Shown in pieces: positions 1 through 10,328 of a stretch of DNA of 64,000 nt (positions are counted from its first letter, which is position 1; each line of letters starts with the position of its first letter). The notes under the pieces were generated by a model that saw nothing but the letters and a program-made list of their open reading frames with translations, ran no database searches and was not told where the DNA came from. The position numbers and the translations under genes are program-made. This stretch comes from Planctomycetota bacterium (lineage in GTDB: Bacteria; Planctomycetota; Planctomycetia; Pirellulales; Lacipirellulaceae). The DNA lies in NCBI GenBank assembly GCA_029259945.1, contig JAJDEF010000017.1:62001-126000 (forward strand). Reading direction: 5' to 3'.

Positions 1-43
1 ACTTGATCTTCACTGACAGGAAGGGGGGGACGGCACCCTAAGT

Positions 44-99
44 GGCAGGCGTCTGAGGTGCGTCACGCGAAAGCGTCGCGTTCCTCAGACGTCGATGCC
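44..99. other. GNRA-capped hairpin
   Basis: A strong stem-loop lies near the left edge. Bases 50-58 pair with 83-91, bases 44-47 pair with 96-99, and an inner ACGC/GCGT stem closes a GAAA tetraloop at 69-72. A GNRA loop on a multi-part stem suggests a structured RNA or the 3' end of a transcript coming from outside the window. There is no following T-run, so it is not a typical rho-independent terminator. Its role is unknown. Confidence 0.45.
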
Positions 100-147
100 C
101 TAGGGAGCAGCCTGACGTGTTTCAGAGCTAGGCATAGCCATGTAAAA

Positions 148-616
148 ACCACGGTGTCACGGAGGACACTGAGAAAAAAGATAGAATTTCTGAACGCACC
201 TCCTTCATGCGAAAGTCCCCTATTTGAACCACCACGGCACTACGAACCCAACGAAAGAAAAATCGTAGCCGTTCACAATATGCCGCTAGGCGAATCTTTG
301 TAAGAGTCTCTCGCAAAGGCGCTAAGGCGCAAAAAAGTAAAGGGAATCACGCAGAGTCACAAAGACGGCAGAGAACGGTGTGTGGAACTAACAAGAACAG
401 TAAAAGTCCAAATGCTGGCCATTGAAAGAGTGTGACCGCTAGGCTCAATGACTCTGCTGTCTTTGCGCCTCTGCGAGACACTTTTTTGCTTCTTTCCTTT
501 GCGTCTTCGCGAGAGGTCTACGCGACTTTCCTCCTGTGAACGATTACAAAAAATCTTTCAAATTTCAGTATTCTAGAATGCAGGATAATTCCCCGTGTCC
601 TCCGTGTCTCTGTGGT
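148..616. repeat. nested inverted-repeat region upstream of the GNAT gene
   Basis: Positions 148-197 match the reverse complement of about 558-616 (shared core CACGGAGGACAC). Inside this, 307-373 matches the reverse complement of about 450-518 (shared CGCAAAGACGCAAAGG-like and CGCAGAGGCGC-like words). The stretch therefore folds back on itself at two nested levels. Short reading frames crossing it have low-complexity composition and no recognisable domain, so I see no gene in 1-662. It looks like one or two decayed non-autonomous foldback elements. Confidence 0.6.
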
Positions 617-662
617 AAATCTCGTTGTTCCTGAAGTTCCAAGTGATGAATGGTTGTTTTTT

Positions 663-1799
663 CTACGCCGGCGTCGCTTTCTCAGCTTGTTTGGGCTTAG
701 CCAGTCGTTGCTTAAGCCATCTTGATAGCCGAACTCCCTGGGGTCGCCATGCGAGGCTTGGGTAGCAGGTGAAACGGTAGCTGGTTTCCTGATGTGTCTG
801 ATACCGGTGTTTGTATTGGTAGTCACCGCCGCCGAGGTTAATGCTGACATCGTTGCGTTCAAAACTGTCTTCGATCATCTGCGATAACAGCACCTTGCCC
901 ACACCTTGTTTGGTAAAGTCACGGTCGAATCCCATCCGTAGGCCATAAACTTCGCCGTGGTATTGATAGTTATATTGAAACGCGACCGCGATTCCATCGA
1001 GTTTGAGCAGCGCAATATCCAACATGCCTAGCTTGGCTGCCAAGGCATGACTGTCTCGCAAGAATTCGCGAACATGATCGTGGCAAAGGGTATTGCCGGT
1101 GGTTGAATCGCCTTGCCAGCTTTTTTTCGAGATCCGAAGGCAGTCTTCGTAGAAGTCCCATCGCGGGGCACCATCGCCTTGGGACGCAGGGGCAGGGCGA
1201 TGACGTTCGAAAGTGACTTTGCCACAGCGATCTAGAGCCCGTGTCTGCCGTCGTATTTCATGCCGTAACTTTTTGCTTCGGGTCGCAAAGTATTGCGGAT
1301 AGTCCGTATCGGCAGTTCGAATCAATGCGCCTTCTTGATAGGCAGCCATCTGCGGTTGCCAATCAGCGGCAGCGAGAGCCTGTGCTGTTGAGCAGAGCCG
1401 ACCTGTCGGTGCGTGCGCCCAGCGAAGGTCGATCATATCCCAGTTGCGTGGCGTGTGATGAAGATGTTGCACAGCCATGTGCATCGTAGCGGCTGGGTTG
1501 GGCCCGATCGGTCCATACCACATTCCCCAATCACTCAGTGGATAGGTTAAGACTCGAACCTTGCCGACTTGATAACGCTCGCGATGAACGCAGAACGGCA
1601 CGATACCAATGACGTTACCTTCCGAGCGAACAATCAGGACTCGTAGGATTTGCGACGAGCCAAAATGTTTCCAGTAGAGCTTTAGCCAGTCGAGAGTGTG
1701 AAAGAACGAGGCTTTGGGGGTGTTTTGCAGCAATACATTCCAGGCGAGCCGATACGGTTCGAGCTGCTCGATGTCATTGATTTCGACAACGTCGGCCAT
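663..1799 (-). CDS. GNAT-fold acetyltransferase, CelD/BcsL-like
   Basis: A 378-residue protein resembling the CelD/BcsL group of GNAT-fold proteins, which transfer acyl groups in polysaccharide or cell-envelope synthesis. The N-terminal part has a hydrophobic segment VIGIVPFCV, and the C-terminal half (about 160-330) holds the acyl-CoA-binding type fold with ALLKLDGIAVAFQYNY and YGLRMGFDRDF. There is no signal peptide or membrane anchor, so it should be cytoplasmic. It stands alone, divergent from the next gene, and no polysaccharide cluster flanks it. The substrate cannot be inferred. The family call rests on sequence pattern recognition only. Confidence 0.75.
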   Translation of the reverse strand: MADVVEINDIEQLEPYRLAWNVLLQNTPKASFFHTLDWLKLYWKHFGSSQILRVLIVRSEGNVIGIVPFCVHRERYQVGKVRVLTYPLSDWGMWYGPIGPNPAATMHMAVQHLHHTPRNWDMIDLRWAHAPTGRLCSTAQALAAADWQPQMAAYQEGALIRTADTDYPQYFATRSKKLRHEIRRQTRALDRCGKVTFERHRPAPASQGDGAPRWDFYEDCLRISKKSWQGDSTTGNTLCHDHVREFLRDSHALAAKLGMLDIALLKLDGIAVAFQYNYQYHGEVYGLRMGFDRDFTKQGVGKVLLSQMIEDSFERNDVSINLGGGDYQYKHRYQTHQETSYRFTCYPSLAWRPQGVRLSRWLKQRLAKPKQAEKATPA

Positions 1800-2060
1800 C
1801 TTCTAACACCTGGAGATTTTCGGATTGAGGCTCCCGTTGGAATCAGGAACCGAAAAGAACAACCCTTTCTCACGCAAGGCCGATGCCAAAGCGTTGTTTG
1901 GCCCCTGAGAACTGCTAGGATGCAGTCAGGGAAGGGTTACAGACACTTTTCGAGTCTGTGCAGGTTTGCTGACGAATGTTGCAGCAACGCATCATGCTGT
2001 GTTTTCACAACACCGAATGTGAGATAGACCACCCAAAAACTTTGCCCGAGGAGTGATCGC

Positions 2061-3251
2061 TTGAGTCAAACTGTGTGGACCGAATTGATTGCGAACATTC
2101 ACGCGAGTGGTCGTCGGCTGGTCGTAGCAGTCACCGGCGGCGGCACGAAGGCAATCAGCCAATTGCTAGACGTCGCAGGAGCTTCACGATCAGTACTCGA
2201 AGCAACCGTTCCTTACTCGGCTTCATCGATGAAACACTGGCTAGGCGGACTGCCAGAGCAAGCGTGTAGCGAATCAACTGCACGACTGATGGCCATGGCA
2301 GCTTGGATGCGTGCCCAACGGCTGGCTTCAGACGCCCCCTCGGCGATGCTTGTTGGGATTGGTGCAACGGCAAGCTTAGCAACCGATCGGCCCAAACAAG
2401 GCGAACATCGTATCCATGTTGCCGTACAGACAGAAAAACTGACCCGTTCGCTTTCGTTAACCCTATCGAAAGGAAAACGAGGTCGCAAAAAAGAGCAGTG
2501 GCTAGCATCCAAGATGATTCTTCTTGCCACAGGTGAGGCTTGTGAGGTCGACACGACCGCTGCAGCAGATGCACTAGATCAACAATATATCGACAATGAA
2601 AAAATCGATCGGCTTCAGCAACATGCCGAAGCCGACTGGACCGAGTTACTCACGGGTCAGCGAAATTGTGTTGCGCTGCCAATCAGAAAGCAGAAAGCTG
2701 CGGTTCGACCTCAGGTATTGTTTCCCGGCGCGTTTAATCCCTTGCACGAGGGGCACCGTCGGATGGCCCAAGTGGCAGCTTCGCGGCTGGGCGAGCCTGT
2801 TGCCTATGAACTGTCGATCACGAATGTTGATAAGCCGCCGCTCGACTTTGTAGAAATCCAGCGTCGGCTAGAAAATTTTCTTCAACAGGACACCAACGCA
2901 ACACTCCTGCTAACCGATGCCCCAACCTTTCGTGCAAAGTCTGAGCTGTTTCCTGGGTGCACGTTTGTCGTCGGGGCCGACACCATGCTTCGAATTGCTG
3001 ATCCCAGCTACTATGCAGGAGAACGGGCGGGATACGATGCGGCGATTCAACTGCTGGCAGAGCGAGGTTGCCGTTTTCTAGTTTTTGGCCGCCTGCTCGA
3101 AGGCCAATTCCAGAGCCTCGAAGGTTTAGCGATTCCCGCCCCTCTCCGACGGCTCTGCGAAGAAGTCACCGAAAACGAGTTTCGCCAGGATGTGTCGTCT
3201 ACCGTGCGAAGGGCTTGTGAAGCCACTATTCCACTCAATCTGAAAGAGTGA
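2061..3251 (+). CDS. CinA C-terminal-like domain fused to a NadD-like nucleotidyltransferase
   Basis: A 396-residue two-domain protein. Residues about 5-165 resemble the CinA/PncC C-terminal domain (NMN deamidase), with VAVTGGGT, DVAGASRSVLEATVPYS and a VGIGATASL stretch. Residues about 212-375 form a Rossmann-like nucleotidyltransferase: FPGAFNPLHEGHRR carries the HxGH nucleotide-binding motif, and VVGADTMLR resembles the later NadD-type motif. In the CinA half the usual ESCTGG reads VAVTGG, so the catalytic serine seems absent. I choose a TTG start at 2061 because GAGGAG lies 7 nt upstream. A role in pyridine-nucleotide repair is plausible but inferred. Confidence 0.7.
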   Translation: MSQTVWTELIANIHASGRRLVVAVTGGGTKAISQLLDVAGASRSVLEATVPYSASSMKHWLGGLPEQACSESTARLMAMAAWMRAQRLASDAPSAMLVGIGATASLATDRPKQGEHRIHVAVQTEKLTRSLSLTLSKGKRGRKKEQWLASKMILLATGEACEVDTTAAADALDQQYIDNEKIDRLQQHAEADWTELLTGQRNCVALPIRKQKAAVRPQVLFPGAFNPLHEGHRRMAQVAASRLGEPVAYELSITNVDKPPLDFVEIQRRLENFLQQDTNATLLLTDAPTFRAKSELFPGCTFVVGADTMLRIADPSYYAGERAGYDAAIQLLAERGCRFLVFGRLLEGQFQSLEGLAIPAPLRRLCEEVTENEFRQDVSSTVRRACEATIPLNLKE

Positions 3252-3392
3252 ACGGCACGGAAGGTGCTGCACACGCTGTCCTTTTCCTTTATAATACAAA
3301 GCAACAGGTGGGCTACCGCATTACAGCTCATTCGAGTGTTTTTTTGTTGGTGCGCTAACCCACTTTTCCATCTGGTTATAGTAGAGAGTGGT

Positions 3393-3662
3393 ATGCCCGC
3401 TATATCAACATTTTATGGAATTATCGTCTACATGTATTTCATGGATAATAAGCAACACAAGCTTGCTCATATCCATGCCAAATACCAGGGGGACGAGGTT
3501 GTAGTTTCCATACCAGAAGGTGATGTCCTTGAAGGAAGTATTCCGCCACAAAAAATGAAACTACTTCAAGCCTGGATTGAAATACACAAGGATGAACTTG
3601 TCGCTGATTGGGAATTGGCCGTATCTGGCGAACAACCATACAAAATTGAGCCACTGAGGTGA
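3393..3662 (+). CDS. DUF4160 domain protein
   Basis: An 89-residue protein of the DUF4160 family, recognised from FYGIIVYMYFMDN, the HIHAKYQG motif and an EVVVSIPEGDVLEG segment. The ATG at 3393 is chosen because the family begins MPxISxFYGI; an in-frame ATG at 3264 adds residues with no homology. It lies 4 nt before the DUF2442 gene, a pairing commonly seen in bacteria and often suspected to be toxin-antitoxin-like, though I know of no established activity. The pair is visibly more AT-rich than its neighbours, suggesting horizontal gain. Confidence 0.85.
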   Translation: MPAISTFYGIIVYMYFMDNKQHKLAHIHAKYQGDEVVVSIPEGDVLEGSIPPQKMKLLQAWIEIHKDELVADWELAVSGEQPYKIEPLR

Positions 3663-3666
3663 TGAG

Positions 3667-3918
3667 ATGAATCCAAGGGTAAGCGAGGTAGAAGTCTCGT
3701 TGGATTATCGACTACGACTTTTGTTTACCAATGGTGAGCAAGGGGTTTTTGATTGTTCTAGCCTGCTAGACCGTGGTGTGTTCAGAGAGCTAAAGGATCA
3801 ACATTATTTTAGCCAAGCAAAGGTCGTTGATGGCACCGTGGCGTGGCCGCATGAACAAGATTTATGTCCTGATACGTTGTATTTGGATTCAGTAAAAGTC
3901 GTGCCTGACAGAACTTAA
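3667..3918 (+). CDS. DUF2442 domain protein
   Basis: An 83-residue protein with the DUF2442 pattern: a short N-terminal strand region, LRLLFTNGEQGVFDCSSLL, and the C-terminal VAWPHEQDLCPDTLYLDS motif. It starts 4 nt after the DUF4160 stop, so the two are co-transcribed and probably act together. The pair may be a small mobile cassette between chromosomal genes. DUF2442 proteins have been discussed as antitoxin-like or DNA-binding, but function here is unproven. Confidence 0.85.
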   Translation: MNPRVSEVEVSLDYRLRLLFTNGEQGVFDCSSLLDRGVFRELKDQHYFSQAKVVDGTVAWPHEQDLCPDTLYLDSVKVVPDRT

Positions 3919-4066
3919 ACAAGATAACGAGAAAGCACGGTCTTTCACTTTTTTCTCGGACAGACGGCTTTGCCTCGAATGGCAGGGGCTTCTATACTGG
4001 GCATCTTGCCCTGGTCACGAAATCCGTGGCAAGATGGCCTTCATTTCTCTCTCCTGACGATCCAAG

Positions 4067-5104
4067 ATGTCTGATCCAAGCCAATTCATCTCTGCAGCCG
4101 AAGCCCAGAAGCCTTTTTTCGCGGGCATCGACGTCGGTGGGACGAATATCAAAATCGGGCTGGTCGACGACCTGGGCCGAAGGTTGGCTTATCATTCGGT
4201 TCCGACCGACGCCGAGCGGGGGCCCGAAGATGCGACTTGCCGCATGGCAGAAGGACTGGCCCACGTCATCAAGCAGGCAGGAGTTTCGAGCAACGACGTC
4301 GTTCGTGTTGGTCTGGCAACTCCTGGGCCACTCACCCTGGATACGGGTGTGTTGCTGACTCCTGGAAATTTGCCGGGGTGGTGGAATTTTCCGATTCGCG
4401 ATCGTGTGAGCGAACACTGCGGCAAGCCGGTTCGTTATGCCAACGATGCCAACGCAGCCGCTTACGGCGAATATTGGTGTGGCGCCGCTGCCAATTGTCA
4501 TAGCATGGTATTGTTGACGCTCGGCACAGGAATCGGCGGTGGCATCGTCGTCCGCGATTTGCTGATCGAAGGTGCCCATGGCTGCGGCAGTGAGTGTGGA
4601 CATATCCTCATTGATCCAAGCCCCGATGCGCGAGTTGATTCGTTGAACCATACCGGTTCGCTAGAAGCCTACTGTGGTTCCTATGCGGTTGTCGGACGGG
4701 CAAACGATAAGTTAGATGCTGGCACCAAGAGTACGCTATCGAAGTTACGCGAAGCAGGCAAAGAAATCACTCCACTCGACATTGCACAAGCCGCCGAAGC
4801 AGATGATTGCCTCGCACGGCAAATAGTAATGGACACAGCCCGTTACTTGGCACTCGGTTTAGTGACCCTCATCCACACAATCGATCCCGATCACGTAGTA
4901 TTGGGTGGAGCGATGAATTTTGGGGGTGCCGGCCATCCGTTGGGCGAGGCATTTTTGAAGCACCTGTGCAGCGAACTCCGCCCCCGCCTACTCACCGCAC
5001 TGCAAGAGACGATGAAAATCAGTTTCGCCACATTAGGTGGCGACGCTGGCTACATCGGTGCTGCAGGTCTGGCGCGGCTGGAGTACAACGACCTTAATCA
5101 GTAG
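4067..5104 (+). CDS. ROK-family sugar kinase (glucokinase-like)
   Basis: A 345-residue ROK protein that would phosphorylate glucose or a related sugar with ATP. The N-terminal phosphate loop is FAGIDVGGTNIKIGLVDD, the middle has YANDANAAAYGE (sugar-binding Asn-Asp) and LTLGTGIGGGIVV, and the C-terminal ATP site includes VVLGGAMN. The usual ROK zinc motif CxCGxxGC is not present: the aligned stretch reads VDSLNHTGSLEAYCG, keeping the GH histidine and LEAY but losing the cysteines. It may therefore have lost structural zinc or belong to a zinc-free subgroup. It precedes lepA by 61 nt. Confidence 0.9.
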   Translation: MSDPSQFISAAEAQKPFFAGIDVGGTNIKIGLVDDLGRRLAYHSVPTDAERGPEDATCRMAEGLAHVIKQAGVSSNDVVRVGLATPGPLTLDTGVLLTPGNLPGWWNFPIRDRVSEHCGKPVRYANDANAAAYGEYWCGAAANCHSMVLLTLGTGIGGGIVVRDLLIEGAHGCGSECGHILIDPSPDARVDSLNHTGSLEAYCGSYAVVGRANDKLDAGTKSTLSKLREAGKEITPLDIAQAAEADDCLARQIVMDTARYLALGLVTLIHTIDPDHVVLGGAMNFGGAGHPLGEAFLKHLCSELRPRLLTALQETMKISFATLGGDAGYIGAAGLARLEYNDLNQ

Positions 5105-5165
5105 ACTCAATAATCCCCAAATCCTACCCCCCTACTTTCCTTCCGACCCCCGACCTCTCCCCCTC

Positions 5166-6983
<1,818 letters not shown>

Positions 6984-7045
6984 GCCGCCCACAGACCCTC
7001 GCCCCAGGCTTTGCCGGGGGCTGAAACGGTGCTTGCCAAAGGCCC

Positions 7046-7306
7046 TTACGAACTCGGCTGCGGAAACTCGATCTGGCTACCTTGCTCCGACGGCACAAAA
7101 TAGGTGGTGACCGGGGTGGTGACGTTGCTGCCATTACCACAACTCTTGCAGCCCGGCGTGCAGGCTGGGCCACAGGCGGGGGCGTATTGCGAGTAGACGG
7201 GCTTTGCGACTTGGTGCCTGCTGCTAAAGAAATTTTTGCAACTTCCACATCCACTTGCGCCTGATACCAAAATTGCAACTGCGAATAACAAGATCGTTCT
7301 TTTCAT
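7046..7306 (-). CDS. small cysteine-rich lipoprotein
   Basis: An 86-residue exported protein of unknown function. MKRTILLFAVAILVSGASGC is a lipoprotein signal peptide with a lipobox ending in Cys20. The mature part has C-P/G-rich motifs CGSCKNFF and ACGPACTPGCKSCGNG, typical of small planctomycete lipoproteins that may bind metal or form disulphides. The start at 7306 is chosen because the signal peptide begins there; a longer frame to 7399 adds unrelated sequence. It converges with lepA. Confidence 0.65.
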   Translation of the reverse strand: MKRTILLFAVAILVSGASGCGSCKNFFSSRHQVAKPVYSQYAPACGPACTPGCKSCGNGSNVTTPVTTYFVPSEQGSQIEFPQPSS

Positions 7307-7611
7307 CGTTCTCCGTCCCGAAAGGGACTCTCCTATGTCACGCTTCCTCAATTTAGGAAACTGTCCACTCAACCATTGCCCCTGGGTTGCGTTTTGCAAA
7401 CGTCAGGTTGAGATTTTGCAACAAATACCTGCCTCGCTGACGGTTTCAATGTTGCAACCGTCGTAACCGGTTCACGAGAGGCACTCATGCACAGGTAAAG
7501 TCATAGGGCGCCGTTGCAATTCGTGTATACTGGTGGAGAGCTTGAAGATTGCTAGTCGTTTTTCTATCCTTCCCGTGAACGCCATTTTTGCCGTGGAGAA
7601 AATAGTCACCG
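7307..7611. other. intergenic region between divergent small genes
   Basis: This stretch separates the divergent lipoprotein gene and the membrane protein gene and should hold both promoters. A TATACT hexamer at 7526-7531 could be a -10 box for the plus-strand gene, but no convincing -35 box sits 16-18 bp upstream. No hairpin or repeat was recognised. Confidence 0.3.
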
Positions 7612-8274
7612 ATGAACGTCCGAACCAAAGTCAGTTCCAATCATCTCGCAAGACTTGCGCTGATCGGGTCTATTAGCATCGGGTTTGGCCTCTATTGCCT
7701 GTACGATGGTTTCATTGGATGGCCCAATCAGCAAAAGCGGGCCCATGAATTCATTAAGTTTCATGAGGAGCAACAAACACTTATTCCCAAGCCCGATCTC
7801 AAAGAAATTGCGGATCATTGGAATATCTACGCTGCCGAAAAAGGCTGGCCGACAGGCAACCCTGGGGAGCCGAAAAAAGATTATGAAATCTCGCTTCAGT
7901 TCGTCATGGCAGGTGTTACGGGGGGGATTGGCTTGATCTTTCTGACCCAACTAATCATGTGGCGAGGTCGCTGGATCGAATCAAACGATACGACCATTAC
8001 CTCAAACCGGGGGCATCAGTTCAAGCTGGATCAAATCGTTGAACTCGACAAAAAGAAGTGGGATAAAAAAGGGATTGCCAAAGTCAAATTTCAGGCGGAC
8101 GGGCAAAATGGCCGGCTGACACTCGACGACTGCAATTACGATCGCGACACCACGCAGAAGATTCTGCGACATGTTGAAGCAAATATTGATCACTCCATGA
8201 TCGTCAACGGGAAACCAGAACCGCCACTCAAGGCGGAAAAAGAAACAAGTCAACCGGCTGAAGCCAGCGGCTAG
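7612..8274 (+). CDS. hypothetical two-span membrane protein
   Basis: A 220-residue protein I do not recognise. It has two hydrophobic spans, at about 12-32 (IGSISIGFGLYCLYDGFIGW) and about 96-117 (FVMAGVTGGIGLIFLTQLIMW), with a polar 60-residue segment between them. The C-terminal 100 residues are charged and look like a soluble domain of short strands (TITSNRGHQFKLDQIVELDKKK), somewhat like a PH-like or YcxB-type cytoplasmic domain. A promoter may lie around 7526. No operon partner is evident; the next gene starts 149 nt on, after a repeat element. Confidence 0.65.
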   Translation: MNVRTKVSSNHLARLALIGSISIGFGLYCLYDGFIGWPNQQKRAHEFIKFHEEQQTLIPKPDLKEIADHWNIYAAEKGWPTGNPGEPKKDYEISLQFVMAGVTGGIGLIFLTQLIMWRGRWIESNDTTITSNRGHQFKLDQIVELDKKKWDKKGIAKVKFQADGQNGRLTLDDCNYDRDTTQKILRHVEANIDHSMIVNGKPEPPLKAEKETSQPAEASG

Positions 8275-8347
8275 CTCGCCTCCGTTCGGAATCGGGATGA
8301 GCGTAACTGGTCGTTACTTCTTTTTTCTGACGTCGATTAGCTAGGGG

Positions 8348-8416
8348 CGGTTTCAAAATACGAAAAAAGCACCCCACGGCCGTGGAATTGTGTGCCAAAT
8401 ATGAGTTTTGAACCGG
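8348..8416. repeat. dispersed hairpin repeat, copy 1
   Basis: About 69 bp bounded by inverted ends CGGTTTCAAAA and TTTTGAACCGG, with an inner palindrome CCACGGCCGTGG at 8374-8385. The same arrangement recurs at 47196-47264. The copy ends just before the start of the pseudokinase gene at 8424. It looks like a REP/MITE-type intergenic element. Confidence 0.7.
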
Positions 8417-8423
8417 CTGTAAA

Positions 8424-10034
8424 ATGCAACTCACGCGTATTGGCCCATTTACCCTCGAAGAACCTCTTGATAGCTTGACCGATGGTCACGTGATGCGTGG
8501 CATCCATGTCGAACGCAAACTATCGATGGCGATCAAATTGTTGCCATCTAGTGTTGTTAAGCAGGTCATGGGCGCCAGTACATTTCCCGATGACGTCAAG
8601 ACGCTTCAGAAGCTTATTCACCCTAGTATCGTTCGCTATTACGGCGGAGCCGTAGAGCAGGGCCGTCCCTATTTGGCCCTGGAACTTATCGAGGGCGAGT
8701 CGCTCCGCGACCGGCTCGACCGTCGGGGTCGGCTTCCCTGGGAAATGATGATCGACATCCTCGACGAAGCCTGCGGAGCTTTGCAACATGCCCACGGTGA
8801 GGGCTTTGTGCATCAACGACTAACACCGGCTCGAATCCTGCTCCCCGAGAGTGGGGGGGTGAAACTCATTGGCTTCGACTGCGTCTGGGCCGACCGGGAC
8901 GAGGTGCTGGGGTTACGCTCGCCAATGAATGTGGCCCACTATTTAGCCCCCGAAGAATTTCGCGGCAAACAGTCGGCATCGCAACCGCAATGCGATCTAT
9001 TTAGCCTCGGTGTCGTGCTGTTTGAATGCTTAACCGGTGAACTACCTTGGCAAGCCAATTCACCCGCTGAACTGGTCGAAGCTAGACGAACGATACCCGC
9101 ACCGCGCGTCTCAACCAAAGTGCTCGATTGCCCGGTTTGGCTCGATGTATTGATCGCACGGCTTTTGGAAGTCAAACGAGCGAATCGGCTCGTATCTGCC
9201 GAGGAAACTCACCGGGCGATTGTGGATGCGAAACAGAAGGTGGCTTCGGGCATGGGAGCGGCTCAACATGCTTGGTCTGGCAAACAGGGAACGCTGTCTA
9301 TCGATACCGATCGCGACGAAGTGCGTCGAATTCGCCGCAGACGTACCAAAGTGCGCGACGATAGCCCATTTTATGAGCGCGCTTGGTTTTTGGGCCTTTG
9401 CCTGCTAACAGTCCTCGGCGGTGGCGCCTGGGTGATGCGTCCTCCTAGCGAAGAGGCGCTGTTCACCAAGGCAAAACCTCTGATGGAATCGGAGAGTAAA
9501 GCCGACTGGAAGCGTGCTGAAGAATGGTACCTGCGATCGTTGCGCGAGAGATTCCCCGACACGAAGTTTGCCCTCGAGATTCAAGCCTTCGACGATCGGT
9601 ACGCAATGCATCGGGCCGAAACTCGTGTAAGGCTGAACGAACGGCTCAACCGTCAGCCTGAATCCGAGGCAGAGCGACAATACGGCGAAGCTTGGCGCTA
9701 CGAGCAAATGGGCGACCGGCTTACGGCATGGCAAAAATACGATGCCTTGGCGAATCTATTCTCGAAAAGTGCGTCCGAGGGCGATCAGGCTTATGTGCAT
9801 CTTGCCCAACGGCAGATCAGCCGCATCAAAGCCAATCCAGAGGGTGCCGAATCTCAGGCCGAATTCGTCCAAAAGCAATTGGATCGGGCAGAATCGCTCA
9901 CCAATGCAGGTGATCTCATTCAAGCTCGGGGAGTACTCGACAGCATTATTTCGCTGTATGAGGGGAATCAGGAGCTTAGACCCCTGGTGGAACGTGCCCG
10001 CGAGCAGATACGGCAACTCGACGGGGCTAACTAA
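8424..10034 (+). CDS. membrane-anchored serine/threonine pseudokinase
   Basis: A 536-residue protein with an Hanks-type kinase fold at about 7-270, a charged linker, one transmembrane helix at about 318-337 (WFLGLCLLTVLGGGAWVM) and a C-terminal extracytoplasmic helical region of about 190 residues resembling TPR/coiled coil. The lysine of the VAIK motif remains (MAIKLL), and APE is kept as APEEF. The glycine loop is gone, the catalytic loop HRDLKPxN reads HQRLTPAR, and DFG reads GFD. The catalytic Asp, metal-binding Asp, Lys and Asn are therefore all missing, so I predict no phosphotransfer. It may act as a scaffold or sensor. Confidence 0.88.
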   Translation: MQLTRIGPFTLEEPLDSLTDGHVMRGIHVERKLSMAIKLLPSSVVKQVMGASTFPDDVKTLQKLIHPSIVRYYGGAVEQGRPYLALELIEGESLRDRLDRRGRLPWEMMIDILDEACGALQHAHGEGFVHQRLTPARILLPESGGVKLIGFDCVWADRDEVLGLRSPMNVAHYLAPEEFRGKQSASQPQCDLFSLGVVLFECLTGELPWQANSPAELVEARRTIPAPRVSTKVLDCPVWLDVLIARLLEVKRANRLVSAEETHRAIVDAKQKVASGMGAAQHAWSGKQGTLSIDTDRDEVRRIRRRRTKVRDDSPFYERAWFLGLCLLTVLGGGAWVMRPPSEEALFTKAKPLMESESKADWKRAEEWYLRSLRERFPDTKFALEIQAFDDRYAMHRAETRVRLNERLNRQPESEAERQYGEAWRYEQMGDRLTAWQKYDALANLFSKSASEGDQAYVHLAQRQISRIKANPEGAESQAEFVQKQLDRAESLTNAGDLIQARGVLDSIISLYEGNQELRPLVERAREQIRQLDGAN

Positions 10035-10144
10035 GTCTGGCGGTGCCAGGAAGGTGTTGCGCTTGTTCCTGCCTACAAATCCCCTGTACGGCGTAACCCG
10101 CAAAGTAGGGGGCGTCAACCGGGCTGAAAAGGGGTTCCGGGGCG

Positions 10145-10173
10145 TTGTCGGAGTCTGCTGGGGGGGCTATAAT
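10145..10173 (+). promoter_or_regulatory. predicted sigma-70 promoter of the FabZ-ACP-FabF cluster
   Basis: TTGTCG at 10145-10150 and a perfect TATAAT at 10168-10173 are separated by 17 bp. Initiation near 10180 would give a leader of about 150 nt before the first FabZ-like gene. The spacing and -10 match are good; the -35 matches four of six consensus bases. Confidence 0.6.
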
Positions 10174-10328
10174 CGCCAGTTCGCTATTTTGCCAAAGCAG
10201 CCAAGATACCGCCACCCATTATCACTAATAGGGCGAGGTGACTGCGCTTCTTTGATTCTCTCGCAAGAGAGGCTCACCTAACTTTTTGAGTTCCTTTTAG
10301 CCCCCCCCAATTTCTAGAGACACCGTCT

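Noticed and set aside
58-303. 81-residue frame in the left-edge region
   Set aside because: It lies across the inverted-repeat region, is Arg/Ser-rich with no domain and no ribosome-binding site.
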